DNA from: Arthrobacter ipis
GTDB lineage: Bacteria > Actinomycetota > Actinomycetes > Actinomycetales > Micrococcaceae
Length of the DNA stretch: 64,000 bases
Direction: 5' to 3'
NCBI RefSeq assembly: GCF_014694315.1
Contig: NZ_JAAOXD010000004.1
Span: forward strand, 97,653-161,652
Position numbers and translations under genes: made by a program. The first letter of the stretch is position 1, and each line of letters begins with the position of its first letter. Positions 42,656 through 50,441 of the stretch are shown here, in pieces. Below the pieces are notes generated by a model. The model worked only from the letters and a program-made list of their open reading frames with translations, did not search any database and was not told the DNA's origin.

Positions 42656-43878
42656 AGCGCCTGCTCGGCGTGGCACTCGGCATTCTGACCGCCATTGGCG
42701 GCTTTGTGGACATCGGCGACCTGGTGACCAACGCCGTCGTCGGATCCCGGTTCGGACTGTCCCTCATCTGGGTGGTGGTGGTTGGCGTCGTGGGGATCTG
42801 CGTGTTCGCCAACATGTCCGGGCGGGTGGCGGCCGCTTCCGGGCGGGCCACCTTCGAGGTGATCCGCGAACGGCTGGGGCCGCGCGCCGGCCTGGCGAAC
42901 CTGTCCGCCTCCTTCCTCATCAACCTGATGACGGTGACCGCGGAAATCGGCGGCATCGCCCTGGCCCTGCAGCTGGCCAGCAGCGTCAATTACCTGCTCT
43001 GGATTCCTCTGGCGGCGGTGGCGGTGTGGCTGGTGATCTGGCGGGTCAAGTTCTCCATCATGGAAAACGTCACCGGGCTCCTGGGCCTGACCCTTATCGT
43101 GTTCGCAGTGGCACTGTTCCTGCTCAAGCCGGACTGGGGCAACCTGGCCAGCCAGGCCATCCCCGCCGTCCCGGCCGAGGAAACCGGCGCCACCTACTGG
43201 TACTTCGCCATCGCCCTGTTCGGCGCCGCCATGACACCGTACGAGGTGTTCTTCTTTTCCTCCGGCGCTGTGGAGGAAGGGTGGAAGATCAAGGACCTGA
43301 TCCAGTCGCGGATCAACGTCCTGGTGGGGTTCCCGCTGGGCGGGCTGCTGTCCGTCGCGATCGCCGGGTGCGCCGCCGTCGTGCTCCTGCCGGCAGGAAT
43401 CTCCGTCACGTCCCTCTCCCAGGTGATCCTCCCGGTGGCGGAGGGCGCCGGGAAACTGGGGCTCGCCGTCGTCCTTCTGGGCATTGTGGCCGCGACGTTT
43501 GGCGCCGCCCTGGAGACGACGCTGTCCAGCGGTTACACACTGGCGCAGTTCTTCGGCTGGTCCTGGGGCAAGTTCCGTGCACCGGCGCAGGCGGCACGGT
43601 TCCATCTGGCCATGATCATCTGCCTGCTGGTGGGCCTCGGGGTGCTGGCCACCGGCGTGGACCCCGTGCTGGTCACCGAATACTCCGTGGTGTTCTCCGC
43701 CGTGGCGCTGCCGCTGACGTACCTGCCCATCCTGATCGTCGCCAACGATCCGCAGTACATGGGCCAACACGTCAACGGCCGGGGCGTGAACGTGGTGGCC
43801 ATGGTCTACCTCGTGGTGATCCTCGTGGCCTCTTTGGCGGCCATACCCCTGATGATCGTGACAGGAGCCGGCGCATGA
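42652..43878 (+). CDS. NRAMP-family-like divalent metal transporter with altered metal-site motifs
   Basis: A 408-aa membrane protein with 11 or so helices and the NRAMP fold pattern. Canonical NRAMP helix 1 carries DPGN; here the equivalent is FVDIGDLVTN. The helix 6 MPHN-type motif is replaced by GAAMTPYEVFFF. Both sites line the metal path in Mn/Fe transporters, so substrate or mechanism may differ. Overlaps by 4 bp with the lipoprotein upstream and the PRC-type gene downstream (ATGA in both). The family is clear; manganese is not. Confidence 0.82.
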   Translation: MKRLLGVALGILTAIGGFVDIGDLVTNAVVGSRFGLSLIWVVVVGVVGICVFANMSGRVAAASGRATFEVIRERLGPRAGLANLSASFLINLMTVTAEIGGIALALQLASSVNYLLWIPLAAVAVWLVIWRVKFSIMENVTGLLGLTLIVFAVALFLLKPDWGNLASQAIPAVPAEETGATYWYFAIALFGAAMTPYEVFFFSSGAVEEGWKIKDLIQSRINVLVGFPLGGLLSVAIAGCAAVVLLPAGISVTSLSQVILPVAEGAGKLGLAVVLLGIVAATFGAALETTLSSGYTLAQFFGWSWGKFRAPAQAARFHLAMIICLLVGLGVLATGVDPVLVTEYSVVFSAVALPLTYLPILIVANDPQYMGQHVNGRGVNVVAMVYLVVILVASLAAIPLMIVTGAGA

Positions 43879-44315
43879 AAACGCCCCGCCCGCTGGGCTC
43901 TGTTCCCCTGGCCCCGGTTCCTCCCGTCGCCGGGCAGACTCTGGACGCCCAGCTGCACCTGCTGGACCGCCAGGTCCTGGACAGCGGCGGCGTCCCCGTC
44001 ACCACCGTGGACGACCTCGAACTCGGCGCTCCCGAGGGCGAACCTGAGACTCCGATGGGGACGGTGATCCCTCCAGGAACACCGGCCCCGGTTCTCACCG
44101 CACTGCTGACCGGTCCCGTCCTGGGGACGCGCATCTTCGGCGGCAGGCCGCCGTCGTCGCGTCTGATCCGGATCCCGTGGACGGACGTGGCAAGCGTCGG
44201 CGTGGTGGTCCAGCTCGGCGTCAGCGGCCAGGGCCTGGACGCCGACTGGGTGGAGCGCTGGGTCCGCGACAAGATCATCGCCCGGATTCCGGGAGGCCGC
44301 CGTGATCCTCGGTGA
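43875..44315 (+). CDS. PRC-barrel-like small protein 1
   Basis: A 146-aa protein from ATG 43875, overlapping the transporter stop. LDAQLHLLDRQVLDSGGVPV and the segment after it (TVDDLELGAP) have the strand pattern of a PRC-barrel, as does RIPWTDVASVGVVVQLG. It is paired with a second PRC-like gene whose GTG start overlaps its end by 14 bp. PRC-barrel proteins bind RNA or partner proteins; here a role with the transporter is inferred from coupling only. Confidence 0.65.
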   Translation: MKTPRPLGSVPLAPVPPVAGQTLDAQLHLLDRQVLDSGGVPVTTVDDLELGAPEGEPETPMGTVIPPGTPAPVLTALLTGPVLGTRIFGGRPPSSRLIRIPWTDVASVGVVVQLGVSGQGLDADWVERWVRDKIIARIPGGRRDPR

Positions 44316-44649
44316 CCTGCTGGGCACTCCGGTGCATGACGACGACGGCGTGCGGCTGGGGCGCGTGGCCGACGCCCGGTTTGTGGTGGACGGCGCCCCG
44401 CACCGGCTGATGGCCGACGCCCGGCTGCTGGGCCTGGTGGTCAGCCCGCACAGCTGGTCGTCGTTCATGGGCTACGAGCGGAACAGTCTCACGCAGCCGT
44501 GGCCGCTGCCTCAGCTGCTGCGGTGGCGGCACCGCGGATCCTTTTTTGTGATGTGGGAGGACATCGCGGTGCTCGGCGACCGGTCGGTCCGGCTGCGGCG
44601 CGGGTACACGGCGTACAGTCCGGCGCTGGACGGGAGCGGGCAGGAGTAG
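44302..44649 (+). CDS. PRC-barrel-like small protein 2
   Basis: A 115-aa protein from GTG 44302. LGDLLGTPVHDDDGVRLGRV and ADARFVVDGAPHRLMADARL show the PRC-barrel N-terminal strands; the C-terminal half has RHRGSFFVMWEDIAVLGDRS. It overlaps the upstream gene by 14 bp and ends the four-gene lipoprotein-transporter-PRC-PRC operon. The function is unknown. Confidence 0.65.
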   Translation: MILGDLLGTPVHDDDGVRLGRVADARFVVDGAPHRLMADARLLGLVVSPHSWSSFMGYERNSLTQPWPLPQLLRWRHRGSFFVMWEDIAVLGDRSVRLRRGYTAYSPALDGSGQE

Positions 44650-44703
44650 GTTCCGCCGACGGGCCTGGCTGGGTCTTGAAAGGTTGTTGGCTCAACTTTG
44701 TCA

Positions 44704-44878
44704 CCTGGCCGGGTAATTGTCCTGTACAGTTGATTTCGTTGTTGTGTTTGCATTGTGTAGTTCAGGCAGTACGCGCGGTCGAAAGTCCGCGTTCTTCTGA
44801 AGTAGCGGTTTTGAACACCCCACACCGGAGGACCCGAAAGTCGGGACAGTTCCTCCACCTTCACGAAGGACAAAAATA
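44704..44878 (+). promoter_or_regulatory. Structured cold-shock mRNA leader
   Basis: The stretch before cspA contains hairpin CGCGG-TCGAAAGT-CCGCG (about 44773-44790) and a larger one from GGAGGA at 44827 to TCCTCC at 44857 with an inner CCGA-AAG-TCGG stem. Long structured 5' leaders that remodel with temperature are normal for csp mRNAs. The promoter is not settled; TTGTCA at 44698 and TACAGT at 44725 are 21 bp apart. Confidence 0.55.
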
Positions 44879-45082
44879 ATGGCTACTGGTACCGTCAAAT
44901 GGTTTAACGCTGAAAAGGGCTTCGGCTTCATTTCCCCCGATGACTCCTCGCAGGATGTTTTCGCGCACTACTCCGCGATCAACTCCGGCGGCTTCCGCTC
45001 CCTCGAAGAGAACCAGAAGGTTTCCTTCGAAACCGAGCAGGGCCCCAAGGGTCCCCAGGCCGTCAACATCCAGGCTCTCTAA
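44879..45082 (+). CDS. cspA: Cold-shock protein, CspA family
   Basis: A 67-aa nucleic-acid chaperone that melts RNA structure in the cytoplasm. [20 protein letters not shown] contains RNP1 (KGFGFI), and DVFAHYSAI is RNP2 (canonical VFVHFSAI; here AHY). Length is normal. GAAGGA precedes the ATG. The base composition is less GC-rich than neighbours, as usual for highly expressed csp genes. A strong terminator follows at 45115. Confidence 0.95.
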   Translation: MATGTVKWFNAEKGFGFISPDDSSQDVFAHYSAINSGGFRSLEENQKVSFETEQGPKGPQAVNIQAL

Positions 45083-45114
45083 TTTTCTAGAGAACCGGGA
45101 CCGTTAGGTTTCGA

Positions 45115-45149
45115 GCAGGGTCCGTCTTATGACGGGCCCTGCTTTTGTT
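45115..45149 (+). terminator. Rho-independent terminator of cspA
   Basis: GCAGGGTCCGTC (45115-45126), loop TTAT, GACGGGCCCTGC (45131-45142), then TTTTGTT. The 12-bp stem has one mismatch. It ends 67 bp after... the cspA stop region and is the clearest terminator of the plus strand here. Confidence 0.9.
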
Positions 45150-45199
45150 AACCCGGCTGTGCTGGAACGCTGGTGCCCCGCCCTCCGGGCTCTGGAACA

Positions 45200-46467
45200 A
45201 TGGCCATCATGCAATCAACCGACGCCGTCCCCGCCTTCGACCTGCGCATCAGCGTCGAGGGCACCGAACCCGAGATCTGGCGGCGGCTGCAGCTCCCGGA
45301 AACCGTCACCGTCCCGGAATTCCACCGTGTCCTTCAGGCCGCCTTCGGGTGGGAAAACCGGCACCTCTACGGGATCCGCTGTACTGACCTCCGCGGAGAA
45401 CGGCGCGTCATCGTTGGCCCGGACGAAGCGGCCGACGACATCGATGCTGAGCCGGCGTCGCGCGTCGCGCTGTTCGAACTTCTGGATGCATAGAAGACCG
45501 GACCCTCCGACTTCGAATACGAATACGACTTCGGTGATGCCTGGACGCACACCGTCGAGTTGATGGGGCCCGCAGAGCTTCCCGAGAAGACCGTGCGCTG
45601 CACAGACGGCGCCAACCGCGGCCCGGTGGAAGATTCAGGCGGTTCATCCGGCTACCGGCGGATCGTTGAAGTCCTGGGCGATCCCGGGCACCCGGAATAC
45701 GAGGATGTTGCGGGCTGGTACAAGTACGCCACCGGCGAGGACGCCACAACGTTTGCGCCGACCGTGTTCGACGCCAGCGCGCTCAACGCCCGCCTGGACG
45801 AGCTCGCCCTGCAGCTGTGGCCTGAGCCGCCCACGGACGGCGAGATCGACGCCGTCGTCCATTCCGTCCACTGGTTTCCTGGCCCAGGTTCCCGCCGACG
45901 GACTGCCGCTGACCCAGGACGGCTACCTCAAACCGGCCTTCGTCAGGGAAACCTTTGAAGCCCTCGGCCTCGGTGACAGATGGCCCGGCAAGGCTAACCG
46001 CGAGGTCCAGACTCCGCCCGTCCTGCGGCTCCGGGAGCAGCTGCAGGCCTGGAAACTCCTCCGGAAGTCCAAAGGGCCGGCTGCTGCTCACGCCCGCCGG
46101 CCGCAAAATGTACGACGGCGGCCGTCCCCTATGGGATTATCTCGCCGACGCCGTCGGCAATCCTCCCGGAGCAAGCGGCAGTCACGGTGAACGGCCTTCT
46201 GGTGCATTGGTTGCTCGATGGCACCACGCCGCGTTGGGACGAGCGAGCACGGGTGGTTGCCGACGCCCTCAACGTTGAAGGGTTCCGGACAAGGAACGGG
46301 GCTCCCATCCCGCTGGACCTTGGCCACGACATGTACCTCCACAGCCGCTGGACCCTGGACTGCCTGCAACTGACGGCTCCCGGGGACCGCTTTTCGACCG
46401 TCCGGTGCTGATGGACGGCGGCCGAAAGTTCCTGCTTCAGGTGCAGGGGATGCTCAACGGGGGATAG
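45200..46467 (+). pseudogene. Plasmid pRiA4b ORF-3-like protein, multiply disrupted
   Basis: The start MAIMQSTDAVPAFDLRISVE and EIWRRLQLPETVTVPEFHRV are typical of the pRiA4b ORF-3 (IS1096 TnpR-like) family, as is FEYEYDFGDAWTHTVELMGP. An in-frame TAG at 45491-45493 interrupts it between them. Further frame changes are needed near 45878, 46070, 46172 and 46395 to keep homology, which ends at TAG 46465-46467 after QVQGMLNGG. At least one nonsense and four frameshift lesions mean no full protein is made. The long tail beyond the core domain is conserved in sequence but unknown in role. Confidence 0.8.
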
Positions 46468-46479
46468 GCGGTGATTTGA

Positions 46480-46612
46480 GCCGGTCGCGGCCGATTGAGC
46501 TTGTCGCCGCCGGTTGAGCAAGGCGGGCTGATCCCCTCGGTTTCGACAGGCTCAACCAGCGGGCGTTAGCTCAACCAGCGGTGCCCGTGGTTTCGACAGG
46601 TCAACCAGCGGG
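46480..46612. repeat. Cluster of 3'-end dispersed repeats, both orientations
   Basis: Plus copies at 46538-46563, 46568-46580 (partial) and 46588-46612 (one base shorter, ACAGGTCAACC). Two inverted partial copies (GCCGGTTGAGCAAGG type) precede them at 46480-46523. They fill the gap between the pRiA4b remnant and the SARP stop. Confidence 0.8.
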
Positions 46613-46619
46613 ACGGCTG

Positions 46620-48458
46620 TCAGAGCTGGCCGCGGGCTGCCAGAAACGCCGTCAGCGCTGGGCTGTCGATCTCCTTCGCCAACCAGGGGACGGCCTTGGC
46701 CGCCGCCTCGTCACCGAGTAGGGCGCGGTGGGACTGCGCCCGGACTACGAATTCGCGCATCCCGCTCCGGCTGGCAAGCGCCCCGAGCCGCTCAACCACT
46801 TCGGCGGCCCGCTCGGACCTTGCCGCGATGGCCACCTCCGCCGCAACGTCCAGCAGCCGGGCCGAGTACCAGAGGTACCAAGGCTTGGGCTCCATCCCTC
46901 GGTCCACCCAGTGCTGTGCCGCGGCAAGGTCGCCGTGCGCGAGGAACAGACGCGCTTCTGCCCCCGCGGCGAGAGCCATGTAGCAGTGGTCCCCGGCCAG
47001 GTCCGCCATCACCCACGACCGGTCGATCATTTCGGCGGCGGCCTCGAGGTCTCCCGCGGCCAGGTACGTTTCGCCGCGAACCCCGGCCACAAACGGCTCG
47101 AAGGCTGTCCAGTGTTCGGTGAGGATCCACCCCAGTGCGCGGTCCAGGGCCTCCGCCGCCGGTTCCAGCTCGCCGCGGAGCAGCCACACCCGGCCAAGGA
47201 GCGCGCTGCTGAACGCCAACTGCCGGCGGTTCCGTGCCTCCCTGGCCAGCCTGACGGACGCGGTCAGCGCCTCCACCGAGTCGCCATAACGTGCGGTGTC
47301 CGACGCCAGCATTCCCTGGATCGCCAGCACCCGGGCCTGCTCCTCAGGGAACCCCGCGGCGGCCGCACCGGCCCGCTCCAGCCAGCCCGCCGCGCGGTCC
47401 GGAACGCCCCGCTGGACGGACAGGTACCCCAGCTCCCGGTAAGCGGCCGCCGTAGTGGGGGACGCGCCGTCGTACTTTTCCAACGGCGCCGTCGCCGTAG
47501 GTGCCTCGGCCGACAGCGCCCGGTGCAGGAAATCCGCCACCTCCGCCCCGCGGCCGCCCGCCTGGTGGATCATCGCCCCGGCCAGCGTCACCAGCGACTC
47601 GGCGAGGAGGTGCCGGTCAGGGGTGCGCTGGGCCAGGACGACGGCGAGCCGCAGCTGATCCAGACCCCGGTCCACGGCTCCGGCCGAGAGCGAGGCGCCG
47701 CCGGCGTCGAGATAGGACCGCACCGTGGCCACTGTGGCGGGAATCCCAGGGTCGGTCTCCGGGGCCGCACCCGACAATGCCCGGCGGATTTCCGGCGGCA
47801 GCGGCATTCCCAGTTCGTCGCGGTAAAGGTTGGCGCACTTGGCTACGTGCTCGCGGGCATGCCGGTGCTCACCGATTGCCACCAGCGCCAGGACCAGCAC
47901 GGCGTTGCAGTCGGTGTGGAACGGGTCCCGCTGCAGCGCCCGGGTAGCCAGCTCCGCTGCCTCGCGGGGATCACCGGAAGCCAGTGCGGACACCGAGGAC
48001 TCGTACAGCAGGGACTGCGCACAGTTCTCAAGCCGGTAGCGCTGGTCCGCTAGCCAGGAATCGAACACTGGGCAATCGGCGAAGGACAGCCCCTCCAGCA
48101 GTTGGCCGTTAAGGCTGTGCGGGTCGGGGCGGGGGATGGCACCCGCCCCGACGAGTTCGACGGCGTCGCAGCGCCACGGCGGCTGGAGCGCCAGCCGCAG
48201 CGGATCGCCGTCGAGCATTACACCGGTCAGCGTCCGCCGCAACTCGGAGAGGTTCCAGCGCAGGGCGCCGAGGGGGTCGGCTGCGTCCGGAAAAAGCAGC
48301 GTTGCCAGCCGCGACCGTCCGGTGCCGTCCGGCTGCAGCGCAAGGTAGGCCAGCACGGCCCAGGCCTTGCGGCCCCTGGGCTGTGGGGGAGGGGTGCCAG
48401 TGGACTCGATCGCCGGCGGACCGAGGAGCCGAATGGTGCTGTCGGCCATACGCGCCAT
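46620..48458 (-). CDS. AfsR/SARP-family transcriptional activator (BTAD plus TPR-like region)
   Basis: A 612-aa regulator with a winged-helix OmpR-type DNA-binding domain at 1-95 (STIRLLGPPAIESTG, GRKAWAVLAYLALQP, LRWNLSELRRTL), a BTAD domain at about 100-230 (LADQRYRLENCAQSLLYESS, RALQRDPFHTDC), and a long helical TPR-like C-terminus. No NB-ARC P-loop is visible, so it is shorter than AfsR. ATG 48449 is an alternative start. It ends beside a repeat cluster. Target genes are not obvious from neighbours. Confidence 0.85.
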   Translation of the reverse strand: MARMADSTIRLLGPPAIESTGTPPPQPRGRKAWAVLAYLALQPDGTGRSRLATLLFPDAADPLGALRWNLSELRRTLTGVMLDGDPLRLALQPPWRCDAVELVGAGAIPRPDPHSLNGQLLEGLSFADCPVFDSWLADQRYRLENCAQSLLYESSVSALASGDPREAAELATRALQRDPFHTDCNAVLVLALVAIGEHRHAREHVAKCANLYRDELGMPLPPEIRRALSGAAPETDPGIPATVATVRSYLDAGGASLSAGAVDRGLDQLRLAVVLAQRTPDRHLLAESLVTLAGAMIHQAGGRGAEVADFLHRALSAEAPTATAPLEKYDGASPTTAAAYRELGYLSVQRGVPDRAAGWLERAGAAAAGFPEEQARVLAIQGMLASDTARYGDSVEALTASVRLAREARNRRQLAFSSALLGRVWLLRGELEPAAEALDRALGWILTEHWTAFEPFVAGVRGETYLAAGDLEAAAEMIDRSWVMADLAGDHCYMALAAGAEARLFLAHGDLAAAQHWVDRGMEPKPWYLWYSARLLDVAAEVAIAARSERAAEVVERLGALASRSGMREFVVRAQSHRALLGDEAAAKAVPWLAKEIDSPALTAFLAARGQL

Positions 48459-48569
48459 TTTAGTCCCGGCGATACGCGGCGTCAGCGGGCGTTCACACGA
48501 TTGCTCACACGGCGGCCGCGGACACTGAAATCACCCCATCCGCACACAACCACTCGAGGCACAAACATC

Positions 48570-48737
48570 ATGGCACTGCTCGTTATCCTGCTTCTCACCG
48601 GACTCTGGGCTGTCACCGCCACCGTCCGCTCCGTCCTCACCGACGGCCGGGGACACCATCCGAGTGTTCGTTCCCATGAGTCGTGGAACGCGGGAGACCT
48701 GCCCAGCGTGCCCTACTCAAGCGCCCGGCTCTGGTAG
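48570..48737 (+). CDS. Small conserved actinobacterial protein
   Basis: A 55-aa protein from ATG 48570 with GAGG upstream: one N-terminal transmembrane helix (LLVILLLTGLWAVTATV) then a short polar tail (SHESWNAGDLPSVPYSSARL). The size and tail pattern are like small proteins often found in Arthrobacter. Divergent from the SARP gene. The function is unknown. Confidence 0.55.
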   Translation: MALLVILLLTGLWAVTATVRSVLTDGRGHHPSVRSHESWNAGDLPSVPYSSARLW

Positions 48738-48747
48738 GGCCGGGAGA

Positions 48748-48785
48748 ACGACGGCGGGAGGCCGACAGAACTGCCGGCCTACCGC
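48748..48785. repeat. Degenerate copy of the GACGGCGGGAGGCCG palindrome
   Basis: GAACGACGGCGGGAGGCCG then ACAG, A, CTGCCGGCCT corresponds to the left two-thirds of the perfect palindrome at 51858-51909; its right arm is degraded. It is possibly a weak terminator of the 55-aa gene. Confidence 0.5.
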
Positions 48786-48842
48786 TATCCCGGGCTACTT
48801 AGAGCATTTGAGGTCCGGGTTGTAGGCCGCGAACATGCCATC

Positions 48843-48885
48843 TGGTTTCGACAGGCGCAACCAGCGGGGCCAGGCTCAACCAGCG
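48843..48885. repeat. 3'-end dispersed repeat beside GntR stop
   Basis: GGTTTCGACAGGCGCAACCA (48844 onward) and a partial CAGGCTCAACCAGCG at 48871-48885, directly before the reverse-complement stop of the GntR gene. Confidence 0.8.
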
Positions 48886-48886
48886 C

Positions 48887-49621
48887 CTAATGCAGCCCCA
48901 TCGCTTCGCGCACTTCGTCCAGGATGTGGTGCACGGCGCTCTCTGCCGCCGTCGCGTCCCCGGCCGCGACCGCCGCGGCCGCTTCTTCGTGGGCGTCGAG
49001 GGCCTCGGGCCGCGGCTTGAACGGCATGAGTCCCTGATGCGTGCGGCTGGTGAGGACCTCGGCCACCATGCCTTCGAGCGACGAGAACATCTCATTGCCG
49101 CAGCTCTTCAGCAGCAGCCGGTGATAGGCGATGTCGGCCGCCAGGAACCCCTCGAGCTCTCCCGCCTCACCCAACCGGCGCAGGTCCGCGGCCAGTGCCA
49201 CGAGCTGGCTGCGTTCCGCGGCGCTGGCCCGGCGTGCGGCGCCGGCAGCGGCAATAGGTTCAACGGCGATGCGCAGCTCCGTGAGGCTGGCGTACTGTTG
49301 CGCCCGGCGATCGGATGCGAGGCGCCACCGCACCAGCTTGGGGTCATAGACATTCCAGAGGTCCGGGGTCTGCACCACGATCCCCACCCGCCGGCGTGAG
49401 TAGACCAGGTTCATCGACTCGAGAACCTTCATGGTGTCCCGCGCCAGCGTCCGCGATATGCCGTACTCCTGCTGGAGCCCTTCAAGGGTCAGGCGGCTTC
49501 CCGGCGCCAGTGCGCCGGAGGCGATAGCCACGCCCACAGCGTCAAGGACGCGTTCGTGCATGGCGGGTGACGACCCGCCGTCGTACGCGTTATCCGCGCG
49601 GTCTTCTGTCGCCGTCGACAT
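48887..49621 (-). CDS. GntR/FCD-family regulator of gluconate genes
   Basis: A 244-aa FadR-type repressor: winged HTH (ERVLDAVGVAIASGALAPGS, EGLQQEYGISRTLARDTMKV) and a C-terminal helical FCD ligand domain with metal-site residues (ADIAYHRLLLKSCGN, ESAVHHILDEV). ATG 49621 follows AAGGCAGGA. It is divergent from gntK-gntP; palindromic GATA...TATC sites lie in between. Probably releases DNA on binding gluconate or a phosphate derivative; effector is inferred. Confidence 0.9.
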   Translation of the reverse strand: MSTATEDRADNAYDGGSSPAMHERVLDAVGVAIASGALAPGSRLTLEGLQQEYGISRTLARDTMKVLESMNLVYSRRRVGIVVQTPDLWNVYDPKLVRWRLASDRRAQQYASLTELRIAVEPIAAAGAARRASAAERSQLVALAADLRRLGEAGELEGFLAADIAYHRLLLKSCGNEMFSSLEGMVAEVLTSRTHQGLMPFKPRPEALDAHEEAAAAVAAGDATAAESAVHHILDEVREAMGLH

Positions 49622-49699
49622 GATCCTGCCTTTCCTCTGCGCTGAGGCGCTCCTCCAGAGTACCGGAAGTAGGCGGCAAAGGTATGACTTGTGACACTC

Positions 49700-49738
49700 A
49701 AAGATAGTATCTTTCAGCTCAATTGGTGATACCTTATC
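49700..49738. promoter_or_regulatory. Two operator candidates between gntR and gntK
   Basis: AAAGATAGTATCTTT (49700-49714) is palindromic except its centre, and GATACCTTATC (49728-49738) shares the GATA-n3-TATC pattern. Such sites are typical of GntR-type gluconate repressors. Confidence 0.6.
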
Positions 49739-49811
49739 TCCAGCGCAGTTCGAACCGGGCTGCAGATTGAGCTTCTTCCACAAGCCAAAGACGTCTTCTT
49801 CGGAGGTAAAC

Positions 49812-50372
49812 ATGCAGTATCCAGCCACGCATCTGGTGGTGATGGGCGTTGCCGGTTCAGGCAAGTCCACGATCGCCGCAGCCCTGTCCAAGCACCTCGG
49901 CTGGGCAAGCGCGGAGGCGGACGAGTTCCACCCGCAGCCCAACATCGACAAGATGAGCCAGGGCATTCCCCTGCAGGACGAGGACCGCTGGCCCTGGCTG
50001 CAGCAGATCCAGAGCTGGATGACCGGGCAGGCGCGCTCCGGCCACAGCACCGTGCTCACCTGCTCCGCGCTCAAGCAGAGCTACCGCAAGCTGCTGGCCG
50101 AAGCCGAAGGCCGCGTGCTCTTCATCCACCTGCACGGCGACGCTGCGCTGATCAGCCAGCGGATGCAGGGACGCGAAGGCCACTTCATGCCGCCCACGCT
50201 CCTGCCCAGCCAACTGGCCACCCTGGAACCGCTGACCGCCGAAGAGCTTGAGACCGGAAGCCTCCGCCTCGACATCACCCGCTCGCCCGAGGAACTCATC
50301 GCCGCCATCCTGGCCGCGCTGCAGCTCCCCGCGAAGGAGCGCCCCTCCAACCAGGCGCACGGCGCCAACTAA
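49812..50372 (+). CDS. gntK: Gluconokinase
   Basis: Phosphorylates gluconate to 6-phosphogluconate with ATP. The 186-aa P-loop kinase has VVMGVAGSGKSTIAAAL near residue 10, the GntK substrate motif ADEFHPQPNIDKMSQGIPL, and CSALKQSYRKLL. ATG 49812 has an excellent GGAGGT site 4 bp upstream. It is the first gene of the gntK-gntP operon, under the divergent GntR repressor. The product feeds the pentose phosphate pathway or, via KDPG, the eda enzyme at 12500. Confidence 0.95.
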   Translation: MQYPATHLVVMGVAGSGKSTIAAALSKHLGWASAEADEFHPQPNIDKMSQGIPLQDEDRWPWLQQIQSWMTGQARSGHSTVLTCSALKQSYRKLLAEAEGRVLFIHLHGDAALISQRMQGREGHFMPPTLLPSQLATLEPLTAEELETGSLRLDITRSPEELIAAILAALQLPAKERPSNQAHGAN

Positions 50373-50441
50373 CTGCACCACGGGATGCCGCCCGTAGGCG
50401 CGGCACCCACCCCCCCAAGAAATCTGCTTCAAAGGAGAACC

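Noticed and set aside
42240..44315. Plus-strand 691-codon frame through the lipoprotein and NRAMP genes
   Set aside because: Only its last 146 codons (43875-44315) are real; the rest is out of frame with the lipoprotein and transporter.
44698..44730. Sigma-70-like promoter for cspA (TTGTCA and TACAGT)
   Set aside because: The spacing of 21 bp is too long, so the start site remains open.
46480..46612. Repeat cluster considered as a CRISPR or integron-type array
   Set aside because: Copies are irregularly spaced, in both orientations, and match a repeat found at many other gene ends.
46728..48053. Plus-strand frame antisense to the SARP gene
   Set aside because: Arg/Gly-rich shadow; SARP domains on the opposite strand are convincing.
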